16,474 nt of DNA from JBOHER01 sp050701115 (lineage in GTDB: Bacteria > Actinomycetota > Actinomycetes > Mycobacteriales > Pseudonocardiaceae): contig JBOHER010000431.1 in NCBI GenBank assembly GCA_050701115.1, positions 1-16,474 on the forward strand, in the 5' to 3' direction. The notes under the pieces were generated by a model, which was given only the letters and a program-made list of their open reading frames with translations, did not search any database and had not been told where the DNA came from. Each line of letters opens with the position of its first letter. Position 1 is the stretch's first letter. The position numbers and the translations under genes were made by a program. Positions 1 through 6,159 of this stretch are shown here, piece after piece.

Positions 1-127
1 CCACCTGGCCGCCGATCTTCTCGGCCTGCGCGCGGGCTTCTTCTGGGCTTAACGCCACCGCGCCGGCCAATACCGGTACGCCGTGGCCGGCGAAGAGGTC
101 CTTCGCCTGGTACTCGTAGAGGTCCAC
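1..127 (-). CDS. sucC: Succinate-CoA ligase beta subunit (SucC-like), 5' end only
   Basis: The minus strand reads MDLYEYQAKDLF followed by AGHGVPVLAGAVALSPEEAR and runs off the window edge. This is the characteristic N-terminus of the ATP-grasp beta subunit of succinyl-CoA synthetase, which makes or uses succinyl-CoA with a nucleoside triphosphate and normally pairs with SucD. Only about 42 residues are visible, so catalytic residues cannot be checked. The start is uncertain among clustered GTG codons (127, 130, 136); GTG at 127 gives the usual family N-terminus, with AGGAAG at 146-141 as SD. A perfect 15-bp palindrome lies immediately upstream of that SD, of the same kind as those before the other catabolic genes. 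This copy may therefore be a pathway-specific paralogue rather than the housekeeping TCA enzyme. A related acid-CoA ligase (for example malate-CoA ligase) is not excluded. Confidence 0.85.
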   Translation of the reverse strand, partial: MDLYEYQAKDLFAGHGVPVLAGAVALSPEEARAQAEKIGGQV

Positions 128-149
128 CACATCCACCACCCTTCCTATG

Positions 150-164
150 TGCATACAGTATGCA
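150..164. promoter_or_regulatory. Putative GntR operator O1 (sucC side)
   Basis: TGCATACAGTATGCA is a perfect 7+1+7 palindrome directly upstream of the sucC SD. It contains the half-site pair GCATAC-A-GTATGC also seen at 7933-7952 and 8313-8333. Position and recurrence suggest an operator. The protein that binds it is inferred to be the divergent GntR regulator. Confidence 0.7.
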
Positions 165-235
165 GCCCAGGGCGGGTGAAGTCCAGGTCGGGCCGAGGGC
201 AACTGCGATCACGAGTGCGAGGCGGAATCGCGAAG

Positions 236-262
236 GTCACCCAGCGTGGTGACAGGTGTCAC
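236..262. repeat. Overlapping inverted repeats in sucC-gntR intergenic region
   Basis: GTCACC (236-241) pairs perfectly with GGTGAC (248-253), and GTGAC (249-253) pairs with GTCAC (258-262). The two stems share the middle arm, so they are mutually exclusive as RNA, or form three alternating half-sites as DNA. Function unknown. Confidence 0.4.
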
Positions 263-285
263 GAGGACCCGGAAGGCTTGCTCAT

Positions 286-299
286 TGTATGCTGTAGCC
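286..299. promoter_or_regulatory. Putative degenerate GntR operator O2 and -10 of gntR
   Basis: TGTATGCTG (286-294) is identical to nine bases inside the operator before the panE-like gene (8319-8327). The half-site GTATGC is intact, and the following GTAGCC is a weaker match. TATGCT (288-293) could also be the gntR -10 box, which would allow autoregulation. No convincing -35 box was found. Confidence 0.5.
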
Positions 300-362
300 A
301 GTAGACCAGTCGCGATGTTTGTGGTCAGCCAGGATGCGGCCACCCGAGCATTGGAGCACGTC

Positions 363-1109
363 ATGCCGTCGACCGAGTTGCCGCAGCAGGCGTCTGCACG
401 CCGGATCGATCGACCGGTTCCACTGCGTGAGCGGGTCTATGAGGCCATGCAGGAACTGATCATTTCCCGGCAGCTCGCACCGGGTGAACACCTCGTCGAG
501 AGCGAACTCGCCGAGATGCTAGGTGTTTCCCGCCAGCCGATTCGTGAGGCGCTCCAACTGCTGAACTCCGCCGGCTGGGTGGACCTGCGTCCGGGCTATG
601 GCGCGTTCGTACACGCGCCGACTGACGCCGAGGTCGATCAGCTGCTCGCTGTTCGAGCGGTCTTGGAAGGCGAGTCGGCCCGTCTTGCTGCCGAGCGCGC
701 TGATGCTGAAGGAGTGGCACGCCTGCGGAAGTTGTGCGCCGAGGGCGAGGCGGCGCTGGCGTCCGACGACATCGACGGGGCGGTGGCGGCGAACGCGGAG
801 TTGCACCGATACGTCACCGAGCTGTCGGGCAATCGAGTATTGCTTGACTTTGTCTCGCAGGTTGACCGCCGGGTTCGGTGGTACTACACGCCGATAGCGC
901 GGCAGCGGGGCAGGCAGTCCTGGCAGGAGCATGCCAAGCTGATCGATGCCATTGAGCGGGCCAACGCGGACGCTGCGTCCCGGATCATGCGTGAGCACAC
1001 CGAGCGTACCCGCCAGTCGTATCTCGAGCAGCGCACGGAGAATCAGGAACCAGCGGAGCATCCTACGCAGCTGCGCACGCGCCGGCGGCGAACCGCTCCA
1101 CGCGTGTAA
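363..1109 (+). CDS. GntR-family transcriptional regulator, FCD (FadR) subfamily
   Basis: A 248-residue DNA-binding regulator. Residues about 20-85 form the winged helix-turn-helix (LAEMLGVSRQPIREALQLL, then GWVDLRPGYGAFV). Residues about 92-218 form the all-helical FCD ligand domain, with the usual metal/ligand histidines visible as H148 (AELHRYV), H190 (WQEHAKLIDAI) and H212 (MREHTER). Family members bind short palindromes and release them on binding an acid metabolite. The start at 363 is chosen because GGAG at 353-356 lies 6 nt upstream; in-frame ATGs at 246 and 315 lack this, and the 246 start would place operator O2 inside the gene. It is divergent from sucC and lies in a locus with repeated GCATAC/GTATGC palindromes, so it is the likely local regulator. 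The ligand is unknown; oxalate, a 2-hydroxyacid or a related acid is plausible. The C-terminal 25 residues are Arg-rich and not typical of the domain. Confidence 0.92.
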   Translation: MPSTELPQQASARRIDRPVPLRERVYEAMQELIISRQLAPGEHLVESELAEMLGVSRQPIREALQLLNSAGWVDLRPGYGAFVHAPTDAEVDQLLAVRAVLEGESARLAAERADAEGVARLRKLCAEGEAALASDDIDGAVAANAELHRYVTELSGNRVLLDFVSQVDRRVRWYYTPIARQRGRQSWQEHAKLIDAIERANADAASRIMREHTERTRQSYLEQRTENQEPAEHPTQLRTRRRRTAPRV

Positions 1110-1125
1110 GGTTTCCCCTTTTCCC

Positions 1126-1161
1126 TACCGGGTATTCGCCATTGGGAGCGACTACCCGGTG
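1126..1161. repeat. Inverted repeat downstream of gntR
   Basis: ACCGGGTA (1127-1134) and TACCCGGT (1153-1160) are perfect 8-bp inverted arms with an 18-nt loop. Each arm is itself nearly symmetrical (TACC-G-GGTA). There is no T-run, so it is either a weak terminator for gntR or a pair of operator-like sites before the 61-residue gene. Confidence 0.35.
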
Positions 1162-1193
1162 AATGGATGTTGTCTGTGAGCAACAGCGCATTG

Positions 1194-1203
1194 AGGAGGT
1201 GAT
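1194..1203 (+). promoter_or_regulatory. Perfect Shine-Dalgarno of the 61-residue gene
   Basis: AGGAGGTGAT is complementary over all ten bases to the 16S rRNA 3' end and lies 5 nt before the ATG at 1209. It is the strongest ribosome binding site in the window. Confidence 0.85.
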
Positions 1204-1208
1204 TAGTT

Positions 1209-1394
1209 ATGCGTACATGGAGGGATATCCGTCAGTTCCTGACGCAGGAGCCGCGGGGCTTTATCGCCGACGGCCGCGTGCTGGGTCTCGGCCTTGCCAG
1301 CGCACAGGATGAAGCTGGCCGTCGGGCGACCGAGGAGGTCGAGGAATTCCTGCGCCAGCGCGCCACGGATGAGCGGTCGCACAATGTGAAATAG
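1209..1394 (+). CDS. Hypothetical 61-residue protein
   Basis: A short charged protein (begins MRTWRDIRQFLTQEP, ends with a Glu/Arg-rich helix around EEVEEFLRQRA). No signal peptide, membrane segment, cysteine motif or recognisable domain is visible. Support for its being real is the ten-base SD match 5 nt upstream of the ATG and a position just after gntR on the same strand with a 99-nt gap. It is convergent with the TerC-family gene, 74 nt before that gene's stop. Function is not inferred. Confidence 0.6.
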   Translation: MRTWRDIRQFLTQEPRGFIADGRVLGLGLASAQDEAGRRATEEVEEFLRQRATDERSHNVK

Positions 1395-1468
1395 ACCTCG
1401 TCATGATGTTCTCGGAACAGATGGGTGGTCGTCGACCGTTCAGGCCCTGGGCTGCCAACGATGCCAGC

Positions 1469-2497
1469 TCAGTCCGCCTGGACCTCGGCCGCCTGGACCT
1501 CGGCCGCCTGGACCTCGGCCGCCTCCAGTTCGTCGAGCTCCGCGTCGAGTTCCCCCGACCGGTCCCTGCGTACCTTGATGAGGCTCGCCACGACGGTAAT
1601 GGTCAAGGTGCCAACTATCACCGCGAGTGAGCCCAGTATTGGGATCTCTGGCGCCCACGAGACGCCGTCGTGGTGCAATGCCTCAGCCACCAGCTTGAGG
1701 CCGATGAAACCGAGCACCACGGCGAGCCCGATGCCCAGGTACACCAGTCGATCGAGTAGGCCACCGATAAGGAAGAACAATTGTCGCAACCCCATCAATG
1801 CGAACGCGTTCGCAGTGAACACCAGATAGGGCTCCTTGGTGAGCCCGAAGATCGCGGGAATGGAGTCCAAAGCAAAGAGCAGGTCCGTTGTCCCGATCGC
1901 GATCATGACGATGAGCATCGGCGTAACAACACGTCGTCCGTCCACTCTTGTGGTCAGTGCCGCCCCGTCGTAGGTCTCGGTGGCCGGTACGAATCGTTTC
2001 ACGGCGCGGAGAACGGCGTTCTCCTTGAACTCTTCGTCTGAGTCCTTGTGCAGCAACAGTTTCCATGCGGTGTAGAGTAGGAAGGCGCCGAAAACGTAGA
2101 ACAGCCAGTCGAACCGACTGATGGCCTCCGCGCCGATCGCGATGAACATGCCACGCATCAGAAGCGCAATCACAATGCCGACCAGCAGGACCTTCTGACG
2201 GTAGCGGCTAGGCACAACGAAACTGCTCATGATGATGACAAACACGAACAGGTTGTCGACCGACAGTGAGTACTCGGTGATCCAGCCAGCGAAAAATTCA
2301 CCGCTGTACCGTGGGCCGGAAACCACGAGAACGGCGAGACCGAAAAGCGCGGCGAGTGACACATAACAGACGACCCATAGGGAGCACTCGCGCATTGACG
2401 GCTGCCGCGGATTGCGCGATACCAGGTAGAAGTCGAAACAGATGATGGCGGACAGGCCGGCAATGGTTACCAGCCAGACCCACAAGGGAACGTTCAT
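1469..2497 (-). CDS. TerC-family integral membrane protein
   Basis: A 342-residue polytopic membrane protein of the TerC/Alx family, whose members are implicated in metal-ion (notably manganese) export and tellurium resistance. Both conserved acidic signatures are present: YSLSVDNLFVFVII near the middle of the N-terminal half, and DLLFALDSIPAIFGL in the C-terminal half. About nine hydrophobic segments are visible, starting WVWLVTIAGLSAIICFDFYL. The start at 2497 is preferred because GAGG (2506-2503) lies 5 nt before it; ATG 2512 is an in-frame alternative. The cytoplasmic C-terminal tail carries three exact tandem AEVQA units. It has no obvious link to the CoA-ester genes and none of the GCATAC operators. 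Transport substrate cannot be told from sequence. Confidence 0.93.
   Translation of the reverse strand: MNVPLWVWLVTIAGLSAIICFDFYLVSRNPRQPSMRECSLWVVCYVSLAALFGLAVLVVSGPRYSGEFFAGWITEYSLSVDNLFVFVIIMSSFVVPSRYRQKVLLVGIVIALLMRGMFIAIGAEAISRFDWLFYVFGAFLLYTAWKLLLHKDSDEEFKENAVLRAVKRFVPATETYDGAALTTRVDGRRVVTPMLIVMIAIGTTDLLFALDSIPAIFGLTKEPYLVFTANAFALMGLRQLFFLIGGLLDRLVYLGIGLAVVLGFIGLKLVAEALHHDGVSWAPEIPILGSLAVIVGTLTITVVASLIKVRRDRSGELDAELDELEAAEVQAAEVQAAEVQAD
1475..1519. repeat. 15-bp tandem repeat, three exact copies, in terC-family 3' end
   Basis: The unit CGCCTGGACCTCGGC occurs at 1475-1489, 1490-1504 and 1505-1519. On the coding strand each copy encodes AEVQA, so changes in copy number stay in frame and alter only the length of the C-terminal tail. 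Confidence 0.95.
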
Positions 2498-2512
2498 TCT
2501 CGCCTCTATCAT

Positions 2513-2775
2513 CGGCTGCGTGGTCAGGCATAGCTCTAAGCGTCGTGTGGCGAAGTAGGCCCGCGGCGGGGTTTGCGCGAGCCAATCCGCCGGCTCGAGG
2601 TGTTAGGAATCGAATCCGAGCAGGTTGGGTGGGATGCCGGGCTCCCCCGCGAGCGCGCGGCGCCTAGCAGGTCACGACATGCCTGTCCTCCCAGCTGCTT
2701 GCTGTGTTGGAGGACGCGGGATCGGATCGGTCACAGCTCCGGTCTGCTTCTCGGTCGTGTCGTTGAAGGCCCGCC
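2513..2775. other. Intergenic region between TerC-family gene and acyl-CoA synthetase
   Basis: These 263 bases hold no credible gene. They must contain the terC-family promoter (minus strand) and the 3' end of the ThDP-frc-synthetase transcript. No clear -35/-10 pair, T-tailed hairpin or GCATAC operator was seen, and the conserved core of a manganese (yybP-ykoY) riboswitch was not found. Confidence 0.5.
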
Positions 2776-4911
2776 TCAAGGAAGCAATCCAGCCGCGCGT
2801 GCCCAGCGGTACTTCGCGCCCAGTACCGCCACGGGACGCTCGGTCGTGTACGGGTAGGCGACGATTCGGTGGTCGAACAGGTACTCGCTCGCCTGCTCCA
2901 CCTCGGTGTCACCAGCAAGTGAGGCGACCACCGGCTTGTCGATGCCTTTCGCCCGCGCCTCTTCTACGACGCGTGCGGCGAGCTCGGCGAACACCATAGG
3001 TGGCGTCACGATCGTGTGCCAGTACCCGAGGATGAGTGCATGGATGCGCGGATCCTCCAGTCCGAGCCGGATGGTGGCTTCGTAGGTGGAGGGTGGCTCG
3101 CCTCCTGTGATGTCAATGGGGTTACCTGCGGCACCGAACGGTGGGATGAAGCGCCGGAACGCCTCGTCCAGATCAGGCGGAATGTCCATCAAGGACAGTC
3201 CTGCCTCGACACAGGCGTCGGAGAGCAGGACACCCGAGCCTCCGGCGCCGGTGATGATGACGACGTTCTCGCCCTGGGGTGTAGGCAGCAACGGCAGGCC
3301 CCTGGCGTACTCGAGCATTTCGTTGAGGCCCGGTGCGCGCACCACGCCAGCCTGGCGAAGGATGTCGTCATAGACCTTGTCGTCCCCGGCGAGCGCGCCG
3401 GTGTGCGAGCTCGCGGCCCGTGCGCCAACCGCCGTGCGGCCGGCCTTGAGCACCACGACTGGCTTTTTCTTTGTGATCCGCTTGGCTGCGTCGACAAACG
3501 CCCTGCCGTCCTTGAGGTCCTCGAGGTGCATCGCGACGCACTGCGTGTTGTCGTCCTGCTCGAAGTAGGTCAGCAGGTCGTCCTCGTCCACGTCGGACTT
3601 GTTGCCGAGTCCGACGATCGCGGACACGCCCATCTTCGTTGTGCGACTGAAACCGAGGATAGCCATGCCGATGCCGCCGCTCTGCGAGGTGAGCGCGACG
3701 CCACCCTTGACGTCGTAGGGCGTGCAGAAGGTGGCGCACAGGTTCTGCGGCGTGTAGTAGTAGCCGTAGATGTTCGGTCCCAGCAGGCGGATACCGTGGC
3801 GCTGACCGATCGCGACGATCTCGTCCTGCAGCGCCTGGTTGCCGGTCTCGGCGAATCCGGAGGGGATGAGCACCGCGGCGGGTACGCCCTTCTCGCCACT
3901 TTCGGTCAGTGCGCTCGGCACGAACTTGGCGGGGATCGCGAAGACGGCGACGTCGACCTCCCCCGGAATCGCACCGACCGACGGGTACGCCTTGCGGCCG
4001 AGGATCTCGTCCGCCTTGGGGTTGATCGGGTAGATCTCGCCCGCATAGCCACCGTTGATCAGGTTCTTCATCACCGAGTTGCCTATCTTGCCCTCCTGGT
4101 CGGAGGCCCCGATCACGGCGACCGAACGCGGGTTCATCAGTCGGTTCATGACGCGGAGGATCTCGTCCCGCGAGGGCCGGACCGGTTCGGTGATCTCGCC
4201 GGTCTCGACCAGGATCCGGATGTCGGCGGCGCACGCGCCGTCCGACGTGGCGAACACCGGGTTCAGGTCGAACTCGCGAATCTCGGGAAAATCGGTGACC
4301 AGCGCGGACACCCGCCGGATCACGTCGGCCAGCCGGTCGATGTCCACCGGCTCCGCGCCGCGCGCACCGTGCAGCACTTCGGCAGCCTCAATGCTGTCCA
4401 CCATGGATCTCGCCTCAGCTGAGTCCAGGGGAGCCAGGCGGAACGTGACGTCCTTGATCACCTCCACCAGCACACCACCGAGCCCGAATGCGACGACCTT
4501 GCCGAACGTCGGATCGGTGGTCGCGCCGATAATCACCTCGTGCCCACCGCCGAGCATCTGCTGGACCTGGACTCCGGCGATCGTCGCCGATTCGTTGTAG
4601 GCCTTGGCGTTGGCAATGATCTTGTCGAAAGCCTCTCGCGCCGCTCTTGCACCGACTACTCCCACGATGACTCCGCCGGCCTCGGTCTTGTGCAGGATGT
4701 CCGGGGAGACGATCTTGCAGGCGACCGGTTGGCCGATCTCCTCAGCAAGTGCCGCGGCCTCGTCGGCGGTGGTGGCCAGGCCCTCGCGTGGGGTCGGAAT
4801 GCCGTAGGCGTCGGCGACGCGCTTGCCCTCGGGCGCGGTGAGCGCGCCCCGTCCCTCCGCGCGTACCATGTCCAGGATTCCCCGGACGGCAGCCTTGTCG
4901 ATGGCGTCCAT
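2776..4911 (-). CDS. Acyl-CoA synthetase, ADP-forming (NDP-forming acid-CoA ligase family)
   Basis: A 711-residue fused synthetase interconverting an acyl-CoA, ADP and phosphate with the free acid, CoA and ATP. Residues about 10-235 are an ATP-grasp domain (KIVSPDILHKTEAGGV; EFDLNPVF for metal binding). Residues about 255-385 are the CoA-binding Rossmann domain (NPRSVAVIGAS; LLGPN). Residues about 395-710 are the succinyl-CoA-ligase-like domains, with SQSGGIG, E464 in the MHLEDLKDGR segment and the phosphohistidine motif SHTGALAG (H503). The ATP-grasp part comes first, the reverse of the common alpha-then-beta order. The start ATG lies 3 nt after the frc stop, with GGAGTG inside frc as SD, so the two are translationally coupled. 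Substrate is unknown: formyl-CoA, oxalyl-CoA, a hydroxyacyl-CoA or a downstream acid are possible. All expected catalytic residues seem present. Confidence 0.9.
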   Translation of the reverse strand: MDAIDKAAVRGILDMVRAEGRGALTAPEGKRVADAYGIPTPREGLATTADEAAALAEEIGQPVACKIVSPDILHKTEAGGVIVGVVGARAAREAFDKIIANAKAYNESATIAGVQVQQMLGGGHEVIIGATTDPTFGKVVAFGLGGVLVEVIKDVTFRLAPLDSAEARSMVDSIEAAEVLHGARGAEPVDIDRLADVIRRVSALVTDFPEIREFDLNPVFATSDGACAADIRILVETGEITEPVRPSRDEILRVMNRLMNPRSVAVIGASDQEGKIGNSVMKNLINGGYAGEIYPINPKADEILGRKAYPSVGAIPGEVDVAVFAIPAKFVPSALTESGEKGVPAAVLIPSGFAETGNQALQDEIVAIGQRHGIRLLGPNIYGYYYTPQNLCATFCTPYDVKGGVALTSQSGGIGMAILGFSRTTKMGVSAIVGLGNKSDVDEDDLLTYFEQDDNTQCVAMHLEDLKDGRAFVDAAKRITKKKPVVVLKAGRTAVGARAASSHTGALAGDDKVYDDILRQAGVVRAPGLNEMLEYARGLPLLPTPQGENVVIITGAGGSGVLLSDACVEAGLSLMDIPPDLDEAFRRFIPPFGAAGNPIDITGGEPPSTYEATIRLGLEDPRIHALILGYWHTIVTPPMVFAELAARVVEEARAKGIDKPVVASLAGDTEVEQASEYLFDHRIVAYPYTTERPVAVLGAKYRWARAAGLLP

Positions 4912-4914
4912 TCT

Positions 4915-6144
4915 TCAGATCACTCCATTCGCCTTGAGCGCGGCGAGCCGGCCGTCTTCCACACCCAGCTCGCCCACGTAGATCTCCTCGTTGTGCTCGC
5001 CAAGCAGCGGGGAGCGGTCGATGTCGACCGGTGAATCGGATAGCTTGATCGGGCAGCCGACCGTGGTGAATTCTCCGCGCTCTGGGTGGTTGACCCGCAC
5101 GACCACTTCGTTGGCCGCCAGCGAGGGGTCCTCGATGATCTCCTTTGTGGACAGAATGGGGCCGCAGGGAATGTTGTTCTCGTTGAGCTTCGCCAGCACC
5201 TCCCACTTGTCGTAGCCGATACTCCATTCCTCGATCAGCTGGAACATCTTGTCCAGCTTGTCCAGCCGGGCCTCGGGGGTGCTCCATTCCGGATCGTCCG
5301 CGAGCTCCGGCCTGCCGATCAGCTTCGTGATGGGCTCCCAGCCGACCGGCTGGACGATGACGTAGATGTAGTCGTTGGGTCCACCGGGCTTGCACCTGAC
5401 TGCCCAGCCAGGCTGGCCGCCACCGGATGCGTTGCCCGAACGGGGAACCTCGTCGCCGAACTCGTCGTTGGGGTACTCCTTGAGCGGGCCGTGGGCGAGC
5501 CGTTGCTGGTCCCGCAGCTTGACGCGGCACAGGTTGAGCACGGCGTGTTGCATGGCCACGGTGACACGCTGGCCGCGACCGGTGTGCTCGCGCTGGTACA
5601 GGGCCGCGAGTATGCCGGCGACTACGTGGATTCCCGTCCCGGAGTCACCGATCTGCGCACCGGTCGCCAGCGGCGGGCCGTCCTCGAATCCCGTTGTGCT
5701 CATCGAGCCGCCCATCGCCTGCGCGACGACTTCGTAGGCTTTGAAATGGGTGTACGGGCCCTCGCCGAAACCCTTGATCGACGCGTAGATCAGCCTCGGG
5801 TTGATCTCCCGCAGCTTGTCCCAGGTAAAACCCATCCTGTCGACAGCGCCGGGCCCGAAGTTCTCGGCCAGGATGTCGAAACGTGGCAGCATGTCGGTGA
5901 ACAGTCCCTTGCCCTCGTCGCTCTTCATGTTGAGCGTGATGCTGCGCTTGTTGCAGTTGAGCATCGTGAAGTAGAGACTGTCCACATCGGGCAGATCGCG
6001 GAGCTGCTTGCGGGTGATGTCACCGCTCGGAGCTTCCAGCTTCACCACGTCCGCGCCCAGCCATGCCAGAATCTGCGTGCAGGACGGCCCGGACTGAACG
6101 TGGGTCATATCCAGGACACGAACACCCTCGAGTGCTTTCCCCAT
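4915..6144 (-). CDS. frc: Formyl-CoA:oxalate CoA-transferase-like (class III CoA-transferase)
   Basis: A 409-residue CaiB/BaiF-family enzyme that moves CoA from formyl-CoA to a carboxylic acid (oxalate in the characterised Oxalobacter Frc and E. coli YfdW). Similarity to Frc is close throughout: THVQSGPSCTQ, SLYFTMLNCNKRSI, ENFGPGAVDRMGFTW, KLRDQQRL, PLLGEH. The catalytic aspartate is D167 (QIGDSGTG); Q17, K135 and Y137 match the known active site. Q47 replaces Oxalobacter Trp48, as in YfdW. The glycine loop reads SGGGQ instead of GGGGQ, and a segment before it is about 17 residues shorter. ATG 6144 is chosen because GAGAGG (6161-6156) lies 11 nt upstream; TTG 6153 would be too close to it. 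The SD overlaps the stop of the ThDP enzyme gene, so this is an operon. Oxalate is the best guess for acceptor, but another acid is possible. Confidence 0.9.
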   Translation of the reverse strand: MGKALEGVRVLDMTHVQSGPSCTQILAWLGADVVKLEAPSGDITRKQLRDLPDVDSLYFTMLNCNKRSITLNMKSDEGKGLFTDMLPRFDILAENFGPGAVDRMGFTWDKLREINPRLIYASIKGFGEGPYTHFKAYEVVAQAMGGSMSTTGFEDGPPLATGAQIGDSGTGIHVVAGILAALYQREHTGRGQRVTVAMQHAVLNLCRVKLRDQQRLAHGPLKEYPNDEFGDEVPRSGNASGGGQPGWAVRCKPGGPNDYIYVIVQPVGWEPITKLIGRPELADDPEWSTPEARLDKLDKMFQLIEEWSIGYDKWEVLAKLNENNIPCGPILSTKEIIEDPSLAANEVVVRVNHPERGEFTTVGCPIKLSDSPVDIDRSPLLGEHNEEIYVGELGVEDGRLAALKANGVI

Positions 6145-6159
6145 TGTCTTCAACGCCTC

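Noticed and set aside
246..362. Upstream ATG starts for gntR at 246 and 315
   Set aside because: They lack a good SD, add sequence not typical of the family, and the 246 start would bury the putative operator and -10 at 286-299. ATG 363 has GGAG at proper spacing.
2605..2630. tRNA-like T-arm (GGAATCGAATCC)
   Set aside because: The loop is wrong in length and no acceptor, D or anticodon arm surrounds it.
2521..2700. Manganese (yybP-ykoY) riboswitch before the TerC-family gene
   Set aside because: Such riboswitches often precede this family, and the minus strand has GGGGGAG, but the conserved CATCACG-type core and matching closing helix were not found.
3016..4422. Long plus-strand open frame (468 codons)
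   Set aside because: It is antisense to the acyl-CoA synthetase, whose protein shows complete family motifs; the antisense translation is Arg/Asp/Val-rich with no domain. Typical high-GC mirror frame.
5610..5615. GTATGC half-site inside frc
   Set aside because: A lone half-site in coding sequence with no partner at one-base spacing; probably chance.
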